In this document: in pieces, positions 23,233 to 31,917 of the stretch | How the letters are laid out: the number at the start of each line of letters is the position of its first letter | How positions within the stretch are numbered: the first letter of the stretch is position 1 | NCBI RefSeq assembly: GCF_014641615.1 | Contig: NZ_BMIB01000008.1 | Location: forward strand, 62,001 to 126,000 | DNA length: 64,000 nucleotides | DNA from: Filimonas zeae | GTDB taxonomy: Bacteria; Bacteroidota; Bacteroidia; Chitinophagales; Chitinophagaceae | Direction: 5' to 3' | Notes under the pieces: generated by a model | What the model was told of the DNA's origin: nothing | What the model saw: only the letters and a program-made list of their open reading frames with translations | The model's database searches: none | Program-made: the position numbers and the translations under genes

Positions 23233-24324
23233 ATGGAAGCTACAAATGCAGCCACGCTGAAAGAAGTGGTACAGCAAAAATGGGGTAAACGTCCGTTGAT
23301 TATTGCAGGACCTTGTAGTGCCGAAACGGAAGAACAGGTACTGCAAACTGCTACAGAACTGCACAAAACCGGCAAAGTAGATATTATGCGTGCCGGTATA
23401 TGGAAGCCCCGCACCCGCCCGGGTAGCTTTGAGGGTATTGGAACCAAAGGTTTGCCATGGTTACAACAAGCCAGAAAAATTACAGGTATTCCCGTTGCGG
23501 TGGAAGTGGCTACTGCCAAGCAGGTAGAAGATGCACTGCATTTTGATGTAGATGTACTGTGGATTGGTGCACGTACAACCGTTAACCCTTTCAGTGTTCA
23601 GGAAGTGGCAGATGCTTTACGTGGCGTGAATGTACCTGTATTAATTAAAAACCCCATTAACCCCGATCTGGAATTGTGGTTAGGTGCGGTTGAACGTATT
23701 GCTAAAGCCGGTATTAATCAGATTGGCCTTATCCACCGCGGTTTCAGCAGCTATGGTAACACTGAGTACCGTAATGCACCTATGTGGCATCTGGCTATTG
23801 AAATGAAGCGCCGTAACCCGGAGTTGATGATCATCAACGATCCTTCACACATCTGCGGCCGCAGAGATATTCTGCAGGATGTAATGCAGAAAGCCATTGA
23901 CCTTGACTACGATGGTTTAATCATCGAATCTCATATAGATCCTGACAACGCGTGGAGCGATGCCAAACAACAGGTTACCCCTGCAAAACTGGCAGAAATG
24001 CTGGATAACATTACCTGGAGAAAAGAAGATGTAGCTTCAGAAGAATATCATGCCGCACTGGAAAAACTGCGCCAGCAAATTAACCACCTGGATGATGAAC
24101 TGATGCAGATTCTGGGCCAGCGTATGAAAGTGGCTGAGAAAATTGGGCAGTACAAAAAAGACAACAACATTACCATTTTACAAACCAACCGCTGGAACGA
24201 GATTCTGGAAAGAGCATTTGCCAAAGGTGAAAAACAAGGGTTGAGCAAAGAGTTCATCACCAAATACTTTGATGCGGTGCACATGGAAAGTATCAACCAC
24301 CAGAACCGGATTATGAATTCCTAG
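23233..24324 (+). CDS. aroF: Bifunctional DAHP synthase / chorismate mutase
   Basis: 363 residues. Residues 1-265 form a type I-beta DAHP synthase (IIAGPCSAET at 19-28, WKPRTRPGSF, NDPSHICGRRDI) that joins PEP and erythrose-4-phosphate. Residues of about 275-360 form an AroQ-type chorismate mutase helix bundle (LRQQINHLDDELMQILGQRMKVAEKIGQYKK). The synthase-then-mutase order is known from Bacteroidota such as Porphyromonas, where the mutase domain mediates prephenate feedback. Together with pheA and tyrA it supplies prephenate. The next gene starts on the base after its TAG. Confidence 0.95.
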   Translation: MEATNAATLKEVVQQKWGKRPLIIAGPCSAETEEQVLQTATELHKTGKVDIMRAGIWKPRTRPGSFEGIGTKGLPWLQQARKITGIPVAVEVATAKQVEDALHFDVDVLWIGARTTVNPFSVQEVADALRGVNVPVLIKNPINPDLELWLGAVERIAKAGINQIGLIHRGFSSYGNTEYRNAPMWHLAIEMKRRNPELMIINDPSHICGRRDILQDVMQKAIDLDYDGLIIESHIDPDNAWSDAKQQVTPAKLAEMLDNITWRKEDVASEEYHAALEKLRQQINHLDDELMQILGQRMKVAEKIGQYKKDNNITILQTNRWNEILERAFAKGEKQGLSKEFITKYFDAVHMESINHQNRIMNS

Positions 24325-24753
24325 ATGACTGGCAACAAATCTTATATATACATACATGCCCTTTGGGCGGTACAAGATAACCAGCCATTACTTTCGTTGC
24401 CTGTGCGTAAAGTTTTGTTTGCGCACACGCAGCAGGAAGCTACTGCTAAAGGAATTCAGCTTGTAATTGTGAACGGCGCAGCCGATCACGTACACTGCCT
24501 GTTTAAAATGATGCCTGTACAAAACCTGTCAGGCATTATTAAGCAGCTGAAAGAAATAATGGCATTCTGGTTAAACGAAAATAAGTTGCTGCTACAGCCA
24601 TTTGAATGGAGTGAGTTTTATGCAGCTTACTCTGTTAGCCCTACCACTCTTGATAAAGTAACAGATTACATTGTGAAGCAGGAGCAGTTTCATGCCGGTA
24701 AAACACTGGCGCAGGAACTGGAGGCGTTTGATAAACTGAATGCGCATTTATGA
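24325..24753 (+). CDS. IS200/TnpA-like HUH (Y1) transposase-family protein inside the aro operon
   Basis: A 142-residue protein of the IS200-like transposase family. The HUH metal site is His55-Val-His57 in DHVHCLF, and the nucleophile tyrosine is Tyr115 in TDYIVKQEQFH, so the catalytic residues look intact. The gene is fitted exactly into the operon: its ATG directly follows the TAG of the DAHP synthase gene, and its stop overlaps the aroB start (ATGA). No IS ends, subterminal hairpins or accessory tnpB are present, and there is no room for them. I infer a domesticated or RAYT-like single-copy protein rather than a mobile element, co-translated with the shikimate genes. Its role is unknown. 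Confidence 0.82.
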   Translation: MTGNKSYIYIHALWAVQDNQPLLSLPVRKVLFAHTQQEATAKGIQLVIVNGAADHVHCLFKMMPVQNLSGIIKQLKEIMAFWLNENKLLLQPFEWSEFYAAYSVSPTTLDKVTDYIVKQEQFHAGKTLAQELEAFDKLNAHL

Positions 24754-25787
24754 CCACTAAGAAAATTACTTTCTCTTCCCAAACTGTCAGCTATTACTTC
24801 GATTCATCGCTTGACCAGTTGGGCCAGCTTACCGCGCCTGACAATACGTTTATTATTACCGATGAAAATATATACGCCAAACATGCGCGCAGGTTTAAAA
24901 ACTGGCGCACGATTGTGCTGAAGGCCGGCGAAGAGTTTAAAGTGCAGGCCACAGTAGATGCTATTGTGGAGGAACTGATTGAAGCAGGTGCCGACCGCAA
25001 AACATTTCTGGTAGGCGTGGGCGGCGGTGTTGTTACCGATATTACCGGTTATGTAGCCAGCATTTATATGCGCGGTATACAGGTAGGGTTTGTACCCACC
25101 ACCATACTGGCTATGGTAGATGCTTCTATTGGCGGAAAGAACGGAATTGACGTAGGTATTTATAAAAACATGGTAGGCCTGATAAGGCAACCCTCGTTTT
25201 TACTGTACGATTATTCGCTGCTGAAATCATTACCTAAAGAAGAGTGGATTAACGGTTTTGCTGAAATTATCAAACATGCCTGTATTAAAGATGCCGCCAT
25301 GTTTGGATTATTGGAGCAACATAAACTGTCTGCTTTTCAGAAGGATAAAGACCTGCTGAACCAACTGATACAACGCAATGCTTTACTAAAAAGCAAAGTG
25401 GTGCAGCAGGATGAGTTTGAGCAGGGCGATAGAAAGCTGCTGAACTTCGGACACACCCTGGGGCATGCTATTGAAAACAGCTATGAGTTATCGCATGGCC
25501 AGGCAGTAGCATTGGGTATGGTAGTGGCAGCCGCTTTATCTGCCGAATACCGGAAGTTTAAAGATGTTGCCCGCGTGGTTGATCTGATTGAAAAATACGG
25601 GTTGCCCACCTTTGCTGCTTTTGATGCTGCCAAAGCCATGCAGGTAATGCAAAGCGATAAAAAGCGCGTGAAAGATGTAATCCATTATGTATTGCTGGAT
25701 AAACCCGGCAAAGGAGTGGTGGTACCGCTGAGTGTGCAGCAGATAGAACCCATAGTTACCCGATTATCACAACCTTCCAATTTATAA
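24750..25787 (+). CDS. aroB: 3-dehydroquinate synthase
   Basis: A 345-residue NAD- and metal-dependent enzyme that cyclises DAHP to 3-dehydroquinate, the second shikimate step. The NAD-binding glycine loop GVGGGVVTDITGYVAS is at about 89-104. Metal ligands are in EIIKHACIKD and in FGHTLGH with His235 and His239. It is translationally coupled (ATGA) to the HUH protein before it and lies 3 nt before aroA. Confidence 0.95.
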   Translation: MTTKKITFSSQTVSYYFDSSLDQLGQLTAPDNTFIITDENIYAKHARRFKNWRTIVLKAGEEFKVQATVDAIVEELIEAGADRKTFLVGVGGGVVTDITGYVASIYMRGIQVGFVPTTILAMVDASIGGKNGIDVGIYKNMVGLIRQPSFLLYDYSLLKSLPKEEWINGFAEIIKHACIKDAAMFGLLEQHKLSAFQKDKDLLNQLIQRNALLKSKVVQQDEFEQGDRKLLNFGHTLGHAIENSYELSHGQAVALGMVVAAALSAEYRKFKDVARVVDLIEKYGLPTFAAFDAAKAMQVMQSDKKRVKDVIHYVLLDKPGKGVVVPLSVQQIEPIVTRLSQPSNL

Positions 25788-25790
25788 TAC

Positions 25791-27086
25791 ATGAACTTAG
25801 TTACTATACAACCCTCAACCGTAACAGGTGCTATTACCGCACCTGCCTCTAAAAGCTCTATGCAGCGTGCCTGTGCAGCGGCACTGGTTAGAAAAGGAGA
25901 GAGTGTAATTGATAACCCCGGACATTCTAATGACGATAAAGCAGCACTGAAGGTAATAAAGGCATTGGGTGCTACTATTGTTTCTGTTGATGAGGAACAA
26001 CTGGTTATTCAGAGTAATGGCGTAAATGCCGTAAGCAGTGTGGTAAACTGTGGTGAGAGTGGCCTGGGCATACGCATGTTTGCGCCGCTGGTGGCGCTGA
26101 ACCCCACAGCCATCCGTATTGATGGTGAGGGGAGCCTGGTTACCCGGCCTATGGATTTTTTTGATGATACGCTGCCTTCACTGGATGTGGATATTCAATC
26201 GAACGATGGCAGACTGCCGCTGGTTATAAAAGGGCCGTTACAACCCCGTAACATAGAAATTGACGGCTCGTTAAGCTCTCAGTTTTTAACTGGTTTACTG
26301 ATGGCATATGCCGCAGCTAAAGCCAGCAATGTTACTATTGTGGTTAAAGACCTGAAAAGCCGCCCTTATATCGACCTTACTTTAAAAGTGATGGAAGACT
26401 TTGGCTTAACTGTTCCTGAAAACAGGAATTATGAGTCGTTTTACTTTCCGGCACAGGAACAAACAGAAGAAATAGACGAAGAGCCTGTTTATTATACCGT
26501 AGAAAGCGATTGGAGCGGTGGTGCGTTTTTGCTGGTGGCAGGTGCCATAGCCGCAGAGCGTAAAATTGTGGTAAAGGGTCTTGATCCGTTTTCTACCCAG
26601 GCAGATAAAGCCATTCTACAGGCGCTGATGGATTGTGGTTGTTTACTTTCTGTGCAACAAGATAGTATTGAAGTTGGCCCTCCTGTAAATGGAGATCTGG
26701 TGCCTTTTCATTTTGATGCTACCGACTGCCCCGATTTGTTTCCGCCGCTGGTAGCGCTGGCAGCTTATTGCAATGGCACCACAGCTATTGAAGGCGTTAA
26801 CCGTTTAACCCATAAAGAAAGTAACCGCGCATTAACGCTGCAGGACGAGTTTGGCAAAATGGGCGTGGAAATAGTATTACAGGGCGATCTTATGCTGGTA
26901 AAAGGTGGGGAAGGAGTAGAAGGTGCTACCGTACATTCCCGGCACGACCATCGTATTGCTATGGCTTGCGCTGTAGCTGCCTTAAAAGCAGAAGGTGAAA
27001 CAGCAATTGAAGAAGCGGATGCCATTGGCAAGTCGTACCCTGATTTTTACGATCATCTGAAAAAGCTGGGCGTAAGCGTACAATAA
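25791..27086 (+). CDS. aroA: 3-phosphoshikimate 1-carboxyvinyltransferase (EPSP synthase)
   Basis: A 431-residue enzyme that adds the enolpyruvyl group of PEP to shikimate-3-phosphate. The N-terminal substrate Lys/Ser region SKSSMQRACAAALV, the segment ESGLGIRMFAPL and the C-terminal HDHRIAMACAVAAL are all family motifs. SSQFLTGLLMAYA lies in the middle. An acidic insertion (EQTEEIDEEP) occurs near residue 225. It follows aroB with a 3-nt gap and precedes aroC by 39 nt. Confidence 0.95.
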   Translation: MNLVTIQPSTVTGAITAPASKSSMQRACAAALVRKGESVIDNPGHSNDDKAALKVIKALGATIVSVDEEQLVIQSNGVNAVSSVVNCGESGLGIRMFAPLVALNPTAIRIDGEGSLVTRPMDFFDDTLPSLDVDIQSNDGRLPLVIKGPLQPRNIEIDGSLSSQFLTGLLMAYAAAKASNVTIVVKDLKSRPYIDLTLKVMEDFGLTVPENRNYESFYFPAQEQTEEIDEEPVYYTVESDWSGGAFLLVAGAIAAERKIVVKGLDPFSTQADKAILQALMDCGCLLSVQQDSIEVGPPVNGDLVPFHFDATDCPDLFPPLVALAAYCNGTTAIEGVNRLTHKESNRALTLQDEFGKMGVEIVLQGDLMLVKGGEGVEGATVHSRHDHRIAMACAVAALKAEGETAIEEADAIGKSYPDFYDHLKKLGVSVQ

Positions 27087-27125
27087 TTTGATTGCTCACT
27101 TTAAACACCCCGGTGGGGAAAGACT

Positions 27126-28127
27126 ATGAACTCATTTGGACGTCTTTTTAAGGTAAACATATTCGGAGAGTCGCATGGCGAGTCAGTAGGCATTAATATA
27201 GATGGCATACCCGCAGGTTTGCCATTACGTGTAGAAGATTTTCTGCCAGATATAGAGAGAAGGAAAGGTGGTACGCAGAAAGGCACCACGCCACGCCAGG
27301 AAACTGATTTGCCTATTTTTAAAAGCGGTGTATTTAACGATACCACCACAGGAGCACCGCTGACGATACTGTTTGAAAACAACAATACACGTTCCGGCGA
27401 TTACCAGAAGCAAAGGGCAGTACCCCGGCCTGGACATGCCGATTTTGTAGCTGGTAAGAAATTCGGAGGGTTTGAAGATTTTCGTGGTGGCGGCCATTTC
27501 AGCGGCAGGCTTACGGTATGCCTGGTAGCAGCCGGAGTAATTGCCAAAAAACTACTGGAACATTTAAACATTACCACAGAAGCGGTAATTAAAGAAATTG
27601 GTGGCGAAGCAGATCTGGAAAAAGGATTACAACGTGCCATTGATGCCAAAGACAGCATTGGTGGTATTGTAGAGTGCAGTGTAAAGGGTTTACCTATTGG
27701 TTTAGGCGAGCCGTTTTTTGACAGTGCAGAATCTTTACTGGCGCATGCCGCATTTGCCATACCGGCAGTACGCGGTATTGAGTTTGGTACCGGCTTTGCC
27801 TCTGCCCGTATGTTTGGAGTAGCGCATAACGATGCTATTGAAGATGCCAGCGGTAAAACCGTAACCAACCACGCAGGTGGCATAGTGGGCGGTATAACTA
27901 ACGGCAACGAAGTAGTATTCCGCATTGCTATTAAACCTACTTCTTCCACGCCTAAAGAGCAACATACCTGGAACAGCGAAACAGACCAGATAGAAAGCTT
28001 TTCTGTAAAAGGGCGTCACGATTTGTGTATAGCCCTGCGTGTACCCGTGGTGCTGGAGGCTGTAACAGCTATGGTATTTGCCGATTTGCTGTTGCTGGAA
28101 CAACATATTGGCCGGGTGATTAAATAA
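27126..28127 (+). CDS. aroC: Chorismate synthase
   Basis: A 333-residue FMN-dependent enzyme converting EPSP to chorismate, the last common step. The N-terminal GRLFKVNIFGESHGESVG, the segment RSGDYQ, RPGHADF and FRGGGHFSGRLT are the family's FMN and substrate motifs. The protein is somewhat shorter than the usual 350-390 residues, the loss being at the C-terminus, but all active-site blocks are present. It is the last gene of the aromatic cluster; aroD/aroQ, aroE and aroK are not in the window. The convergent dipeptidase gene ends 7 nt away. Confidence 0.95.
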   Translation: MNSFGRLFKVNIFGESHGESVGINIDGIPAGLPLRVEDFLPDIERRKGGTQKGTTPRQETDLPIFKSGVFNDTTTGAPLTILFENNNTRSGDYQKQRAVPRPGHADFVAGKKFGGFEDFRGGGHFSGRLTVCLVAAGVIAKKLLEHLNITTEAVIKEIGGEADLEKGLQRAIDAKDSIGGIVECSVKGLPIGLGEPFFDSAESLLAHAAFAIPAVRGIEFGTGFASARMFGVAHNDAIEDASGKTVTNHAGGIVGGITNGNEVVFRIAIKPTSSTPKEQHTWNSETDQIESFSVKGRHDLCIALRVPVVLEAVTAMVFADLLLLEQHIGRVIK

Positions 28128-28134
28128 TTCTCTG

Positions 28135-28848
28135 CTATTTAAACAGATAAAACGGAAGGTCCAGTATGGCGAAAGCTGTGCTGGACTTTTTATATTGATA
28201 ATGCCACCACTCGGTGCTTAGCGCTGTAAAGCCATTTTGCTCCATAGTGTTTTTTAGCAACAGCCGGTTAGCCAGCACGGCACTGTCTGATTGCTGGTAG
28301 TTATGATGCGCTTTTTCTGTAAAATTGTCAAATGGGGTGGGCATGGCAACAGGTTTGCCGGTTTTCAAATCGGCCAGTGTTATATCCACGGCTATGCCCC
28401 GGTTATGCCCACTACCTTTGGCGGGGTTGGCAGCATATCTTTCATCCGGTACTATTTCCCACATTTTTTTGGTAACGGCATAAGGCCGGTAAGCATCATA
28501 AAACAGAATGGATAACCCGTACGGGGCCAGTTGCTGCTGTACCTTTCGCAATGCCCTGGCAACGGGTAACCGTACCAGTAACAGCGGTTGGGTGTACAAT
28601 ACTGTTTTGGTAAAGTTTTTATTGGTAGCATATTGTATATCTGACAGCAGCGGCGTAACATATTGCTGAACAGGCACCATGCGGTTATTACTATCGGCCT
28701 GTACCGTTTTTTCGTAGGCTACCCAGGTGGTTACCACCGTTAGCCCATCCTTGTTTTGTGGTATAATATTTGGCGTTTGCCCCTCAGCGCGATAGAAAAT
28801 GAGCGCCATGCAGATTATAGGAATAGAAAAGGAATGCTTACATTTCAT
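28135..28848 (-). CDS. ddpX: D-alanyl-D-alanine dipeptidase (VanX/DdpX family, M15D)
   Basis: A 237-residue zinc dipeptidase with an N-terminal signal peptide (cleavage near residue 23, AEGQ), so it acts in the periplasm. It has the family's arginine in DAYRP (Arg121), zinc ligands His148 and Asp155 in SGHNRGIAVD, the catalytic Glu213 and zinc ligand His216 in STEWWHYQY. It cleaves D-Ala-D-Ala from peptidoglycan turnover. There is no vanHA or vanRS nearby, so a role in vancomycin resistance is not indicated. Divergent from rlpA. Confidence 0.92.
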   Translation of the reverse strand: MKCKHSFSIPIICMALIFYRAEGQTPNIIPQNKDGLTVVTTWVAYEKTVQADSNNRMVPVQQYVTPLLSDIQYATNKNFTKTVLYTQPLLLVRLPVARALRKVQQQLAPYGLSILFYDAYRPYAVTKKMWEIVPDERYAANPAKGSGHNRGIAVDITLADLKTGKPVAMPTPFDNFTEKAHHNYQQSDSAVLANRLLLKNTMEQNGFTALSTEWWHYQYKKSSTAFAILDLPFYLFK

Positions 28849-28968
28849 ATCTGTAATGATAACCAGAAGTAATAAAATGGTACATCCGGTACCTGAACCC
28901 CTTTAAAAACGGATTTACTAAGCTAACAAAAAAAGGCGTTGTAAACCGTAATATTAAAAACCGAACGG

Positions 28969-29409
28969 ATGAAAAAGTATCTGGCTTTCGCAGTTTGTTT
29001 ATTTTTTACAGCCCATATACAGGCACAGACTGATAGTGCTGTGGCCAAAGTAGGCTCTGCAAAAAAAACTTCCCGTACAGATGTAGGAGATGAAAAGGTG
29101 GCTTATGGTATTGCCAGCTTTTACAGCAAAAGCCTGGAAGGTACTAAAACCGCTACCGGCGAAACTTTCCGCCATGCAAAGTTTACAGCAGCCAGTAATC
29201 ATTTCAGGCTGGGTACCTGGGTAAGGGTAATTAATCTGCGCAATGGTAAATCTGCCATAGTACGTATTAACGACCGTATGCACAAAAAAATGGCCCTCAG
29301 GGGCCGCGTGGTTGACCTTAGCTATGCAGCTGCCGAAAAACTTTCTTTTATTAAAAGCGGCATTGTTCGCGTAAAGGTAGTGGCGGTTCCTGAGGGCACT
29401 ACAGAATAA
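28969..29409 (+). CDS. rlpA: RlpA-like double-psi beta-barrel protein (septal lytic transglycosylase family)
   Basis: 146 residues: a signal peptide (MKKYLAFAVCLFFTAHIQAQ) and one double-psi beta-barrel domain at about 45-140. It has GIASFYSKSLEGTKTATGE, the loop RLGTWVRVINLRNGKSAIVRIND and the core RGRVVDLSYAAA typical of RlpA, including the catalytic-type Asp in NDR and DLS. RlpA proteins cleave naked glycan strands at the septum in some species. No SPOR domain is attached, so targeting would differ from E. coli. It is convergent with the PBP1A gene (8-nt gap). Confidence 0.9.
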   Translation: MKKYLAFAVCLFFTAHIQAQTDSAVAKVGSAKKTSRTDVGDEKVAYGIASFYSKSLEGTKTATGETFRHAKFTAASNHFRLGTWVRVINLRNGKSAIVRINDRMHKKMALRGRVVDLSYAAAEKLSFIKSGIVRVKVVAVPEGTTE

Positions 29410-29417
29410 AATACTTC

Positions 29418-31853
29418 TTACTTAGTAACCTTTTTAGGCAAAACTGCCTTTGGCGTGGCCGGAGGCGGCGTTGTTGCCGGGCCTGCCGGTTTATTGGCAG
29501 GTGCTGGCTTAGGCTTATTATCTACCGGTGGTTTGGTTCCGGTAGGAGATGGATTGTTATTGTCGTTTACGGGCGGTTTGCTTTCGCCACCAATATTCTC
29601 CGGGGTGGGAGGGGGAAGCCCATCATCACCATAGTCAGTAGCAGAGCCATTGGTACCACCCTCTACTTCATTAGGAAGGGAAGTAGAAGATTCCCAGCTG
29701 GAGAATGACTCGTTGGTCATCGCTTCCGGCTTTACAAAGGTGGCCTTGGTATCTATTGACAATGATTTATCGTTCAAAACTTTGTTGTAGAAGTAAGCCC
29801 AAACCGGCAGCGCCACAGAAGAACCCTGGCCCATAGCCGTACTGGAGAAACGGATGAAACGATCGTCACAACCCGTCCAAACGCCACCCAGTAATTGGGG
29901 CGTATAACCCATAAACCAGGCATCGCTGTTATCGTTGGTGGTACCCGTTTTACCGGCAATTTCTCCGGTTACATCATAGCTCCACATACGGCGGCCGGTA
30001 CCAAATTTCATTACACCCTGCATCATTTCTACCACGTTATAAGCAGTAACATCGCTGATTACTTCTTTACGCTCAGGTATAAATGTTTGCAGCACGTTTC
30101 CGTTCCGGTCTTCAATACGCGTAATGTACATCGGCTTTACGTTAAAGCCTCTGCCGGGGAACATGCTGTAAGCCTGCATCATTTCATACAACGAAATTTC
30201 AGCACTACCCAGCGCAATGGAAGGGAAGGGCTGCACATCTGTTTGTACGTTACACTCTTTCAAAAACTCTACAAACCGCTTGGCACCATCATTACCCTGA
30301 GGGCCTAATTGCTTCATAATATAAGCAGTAGCACAGTTTTTAGAAAGGGCCAGCGCCTTCCACATAGGCATGCTTGCGCCGGAACAGCTGGCAGTAGTTG
30401 CCGGTACCTGGCCATAGCTGCCAAAGCTTTGCTGCACATCTTCTACCGTAGTGCCTGGGGTAAAGCCGTTTTGTTCTATAGCCAGGCTATACAACAGAGG
30501 CTTCATAGTACTACCAACCTGGCGCTTGGTATTAATATTTACGTGGTCGTACTTAAAGGTTTTAAAATCAATACCACCTACCCAGGCTTTAATATCACCC
30601 CTTAACGGGTCCATGGCCATAAAACCAGCCTGAAGCATTTGTTTGTGGTACTTAATGGAATCAAAAGGTGTCATTACCGTGTCTATGCTGCGGTTGTTAT
30701 TCCAGGCAAACACACGCATAGGTGTTTTAACAAAGAACGATTTGCGGATTTCAGCAGCAGAGGTACCGTCTTTTTCCGCAGCCTTCCAGCGGTCGGTTTG
30801 TTTCATTGCCGCCTCTAATATATTATCATGCCCTTTCCATACAGCACCGCTTTTAATATCGCTTTGGGCAGCAAGCACTTTTTGCATACTGCTATAGTGT
30901 TTTGCCAGCGCTTCCTCGGCGTACTGCTGCATAATGGGGTTAATGGTAGTATATATTTTCAGCCCGTCTTTATACAGGTTATAATTACCGCCGCCTGGTT
31001 TCTTATGCTCTTTACACCATTTCTTCATATCCTCACCCAGTATCATTCTGAAATAAGGGGCAATACCGGCGGTTTCATCCATTTTTTTATAGTTCAGCCG
31101 TATGGGTTTTTTCTTTAGGGCATCAGCCTCTGCTACAGATAAAAAGCTATTGCGCACCATCTGGTTTAACACCGTATTCCTTCTGTCCATAGCCAGTTTG
31201 GGAAAGCGGCGTGGGTTGTAAATACCACCCTTTAGCATACCTACCAGCATAGCAGCCTCTTCCACACTCAGGCGGTCGGGTTCTTTCTGAAAAAAGGTTT
31301 TGGCAGCATTGCGGATACCATAAATATTATCACCATAAGGTACTGTGTTTAAGTACAGGGTAATAATTTCATCCTTGGTAAAGTTGCGCTCCAGTTTTAT
31401 GGCAATAATGCTTTCCTTAATCTTTTGTATTACACGCTTTACTTTGTTTTGGGTACCCCAGTTTTCGGTAAACAGGTTTTTAGCTGTTTGCATGGTAATG
31501 GTACTGGCACCACCACCACTACCCAGCGAAAAAACAGCCCTTCCCAGTGCGCGTGGATCTACACCGTTATGCTCATAAAAACGTTCGTCTTCAGTAGCCA
31601 CCAGTGCATTTATAACATGCTTGCTGATATCTTTAAAACCTACGTTTACCCGGTCTTCCAGGTAATATTTGCCCATCAGGGTGCCATCTTCGGCATATAC
31701 CTGACTGGCCAGAGAGGCGGTGGGGTTTTCCAGTTCGGCTATAGAAGGCATGCTGCCCAGTAAACCGAAGTTAGCTAACAGGAACAATAATACTACGGAG
31801 CCGATGCCGGTTAAGAACACGTACCACAGTATTTTTACAGATTTTTTCATCAC
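29418..31853 (-). CDS. mrcA: Bifunctional penicillin-binding protein 1A (glycosyltransferase/transpeptidase)
   Basis: 811 residues. A cytoplasmic start and one TM segment at about 7-29 are followed by the GT51 glycosyltransferase domain, whose catalytic Glu88 lies in ATEDERFYEHNGVD. The transpeptidase domain has Ser448 and Lys451 in GSTMKPLLY, the SxN motif SKNCATAY and KTGTTNDNSDAWF. The C-terminal 90 residues are a Pro/Lys/Asn-rich tail (PPTPEN, KPPV, TPPPATPK), probably disordered. It polymerises and crosslinks peptidoglycan at the inner membrane. It is downstream of, and in the same direction as, the PorW/SprE-like gene. Confidence 0.93.
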   Translation of the reverse strand: MMKKSVKILWYVFLTGIGSVVLLFLLANFGLLGSMPSIAELENPTASLASQVYAEDGTLMGKYYLEDRVNVGFKDISKHVINALVATEDERFYEHNGVDPRALGRAVFSLGSGGGASTITMQTAKNLFTENWGTQNKVKRVIQKIKESIIAIKLERNFTKDEIITLYLNTVPYGDNIYGIRNAAKTFFQKEPDRLSVEEAAMLVGMLKGGIYNPRRFPKLAMDRRNTVLNQMVRNSFLSVAEADALKKKPIRLNYKKMDETAGIAPYFRMILGEDMKKWCKEHKKPGGGNYNLYKDGLKIYTTINPIMQQYAEEALAKHYSSMQKVLAAQSDIKSGAVWKGHDNILEAAMKQTDRWKAAEKDGTSAAEIRKSFFVKTPMRVFAWNNNRSIDTVMTPFDSIKYHKQMLQAGFMAMDPLRGDIKAWVGGIDFKTFKYDHVNINTKRQVGSTMKPLLYSLAIEQNGFTPGTTVEDVQQSFGSYGQVPATTASCSGASMPMWKALALSKNCATAYIMKQLGPQGNDGAKRFVEFLKECNVQTDVQPFPSIALGSAEISLYEMMQAYSMFPGRGFNVKPMYITRIEDRNGNVLQTFIPERKEVISDVTAYNVVEMMQGVMKFGTGRRMWSYDVTGEIAGKTGTTNDNSDAWFMGYTPQLLGGVWTGCDDRFIRFSSTAMGQGSSVALPVWAYFYNKVLNDKSLSIDTKATFVKPEAMTNESFSSWESSTSLPNEVEGGTNGSATDYGDDGLPPPTPENIGGESKPPVNDNNNPSPTGTKPPVDNKPKPAPANKPAGPATTPPPATPKAVLPKKVTK

Positions 31854-31917
31854 AATGTTTGTGTTTGTACTGGATTTTTCTCGAATATCAACGCACGAAT
31901 TTATACTATAAGCTGCA

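Noticed and set aside
24325-24753. Active IS200 insertion sequence
   Set aside because: No left or right end hairpins, no tnpB, and the gene abuts or overlaps both neighbours without disturbing them.
27401-27949. Long antisense frame opposite aroC (182 codons)
   Set aside because: Lies wholly within aroC and has no signal, motif or plausible start; a shadow frame.
28135-28848. Vancomycin-resistance gene vanX
   Set aside because: The enzyme family is right, but no vanH, vanA or vanRS genes are near; a peptidoglycan-recycling dipeptidase is the simpler reading.
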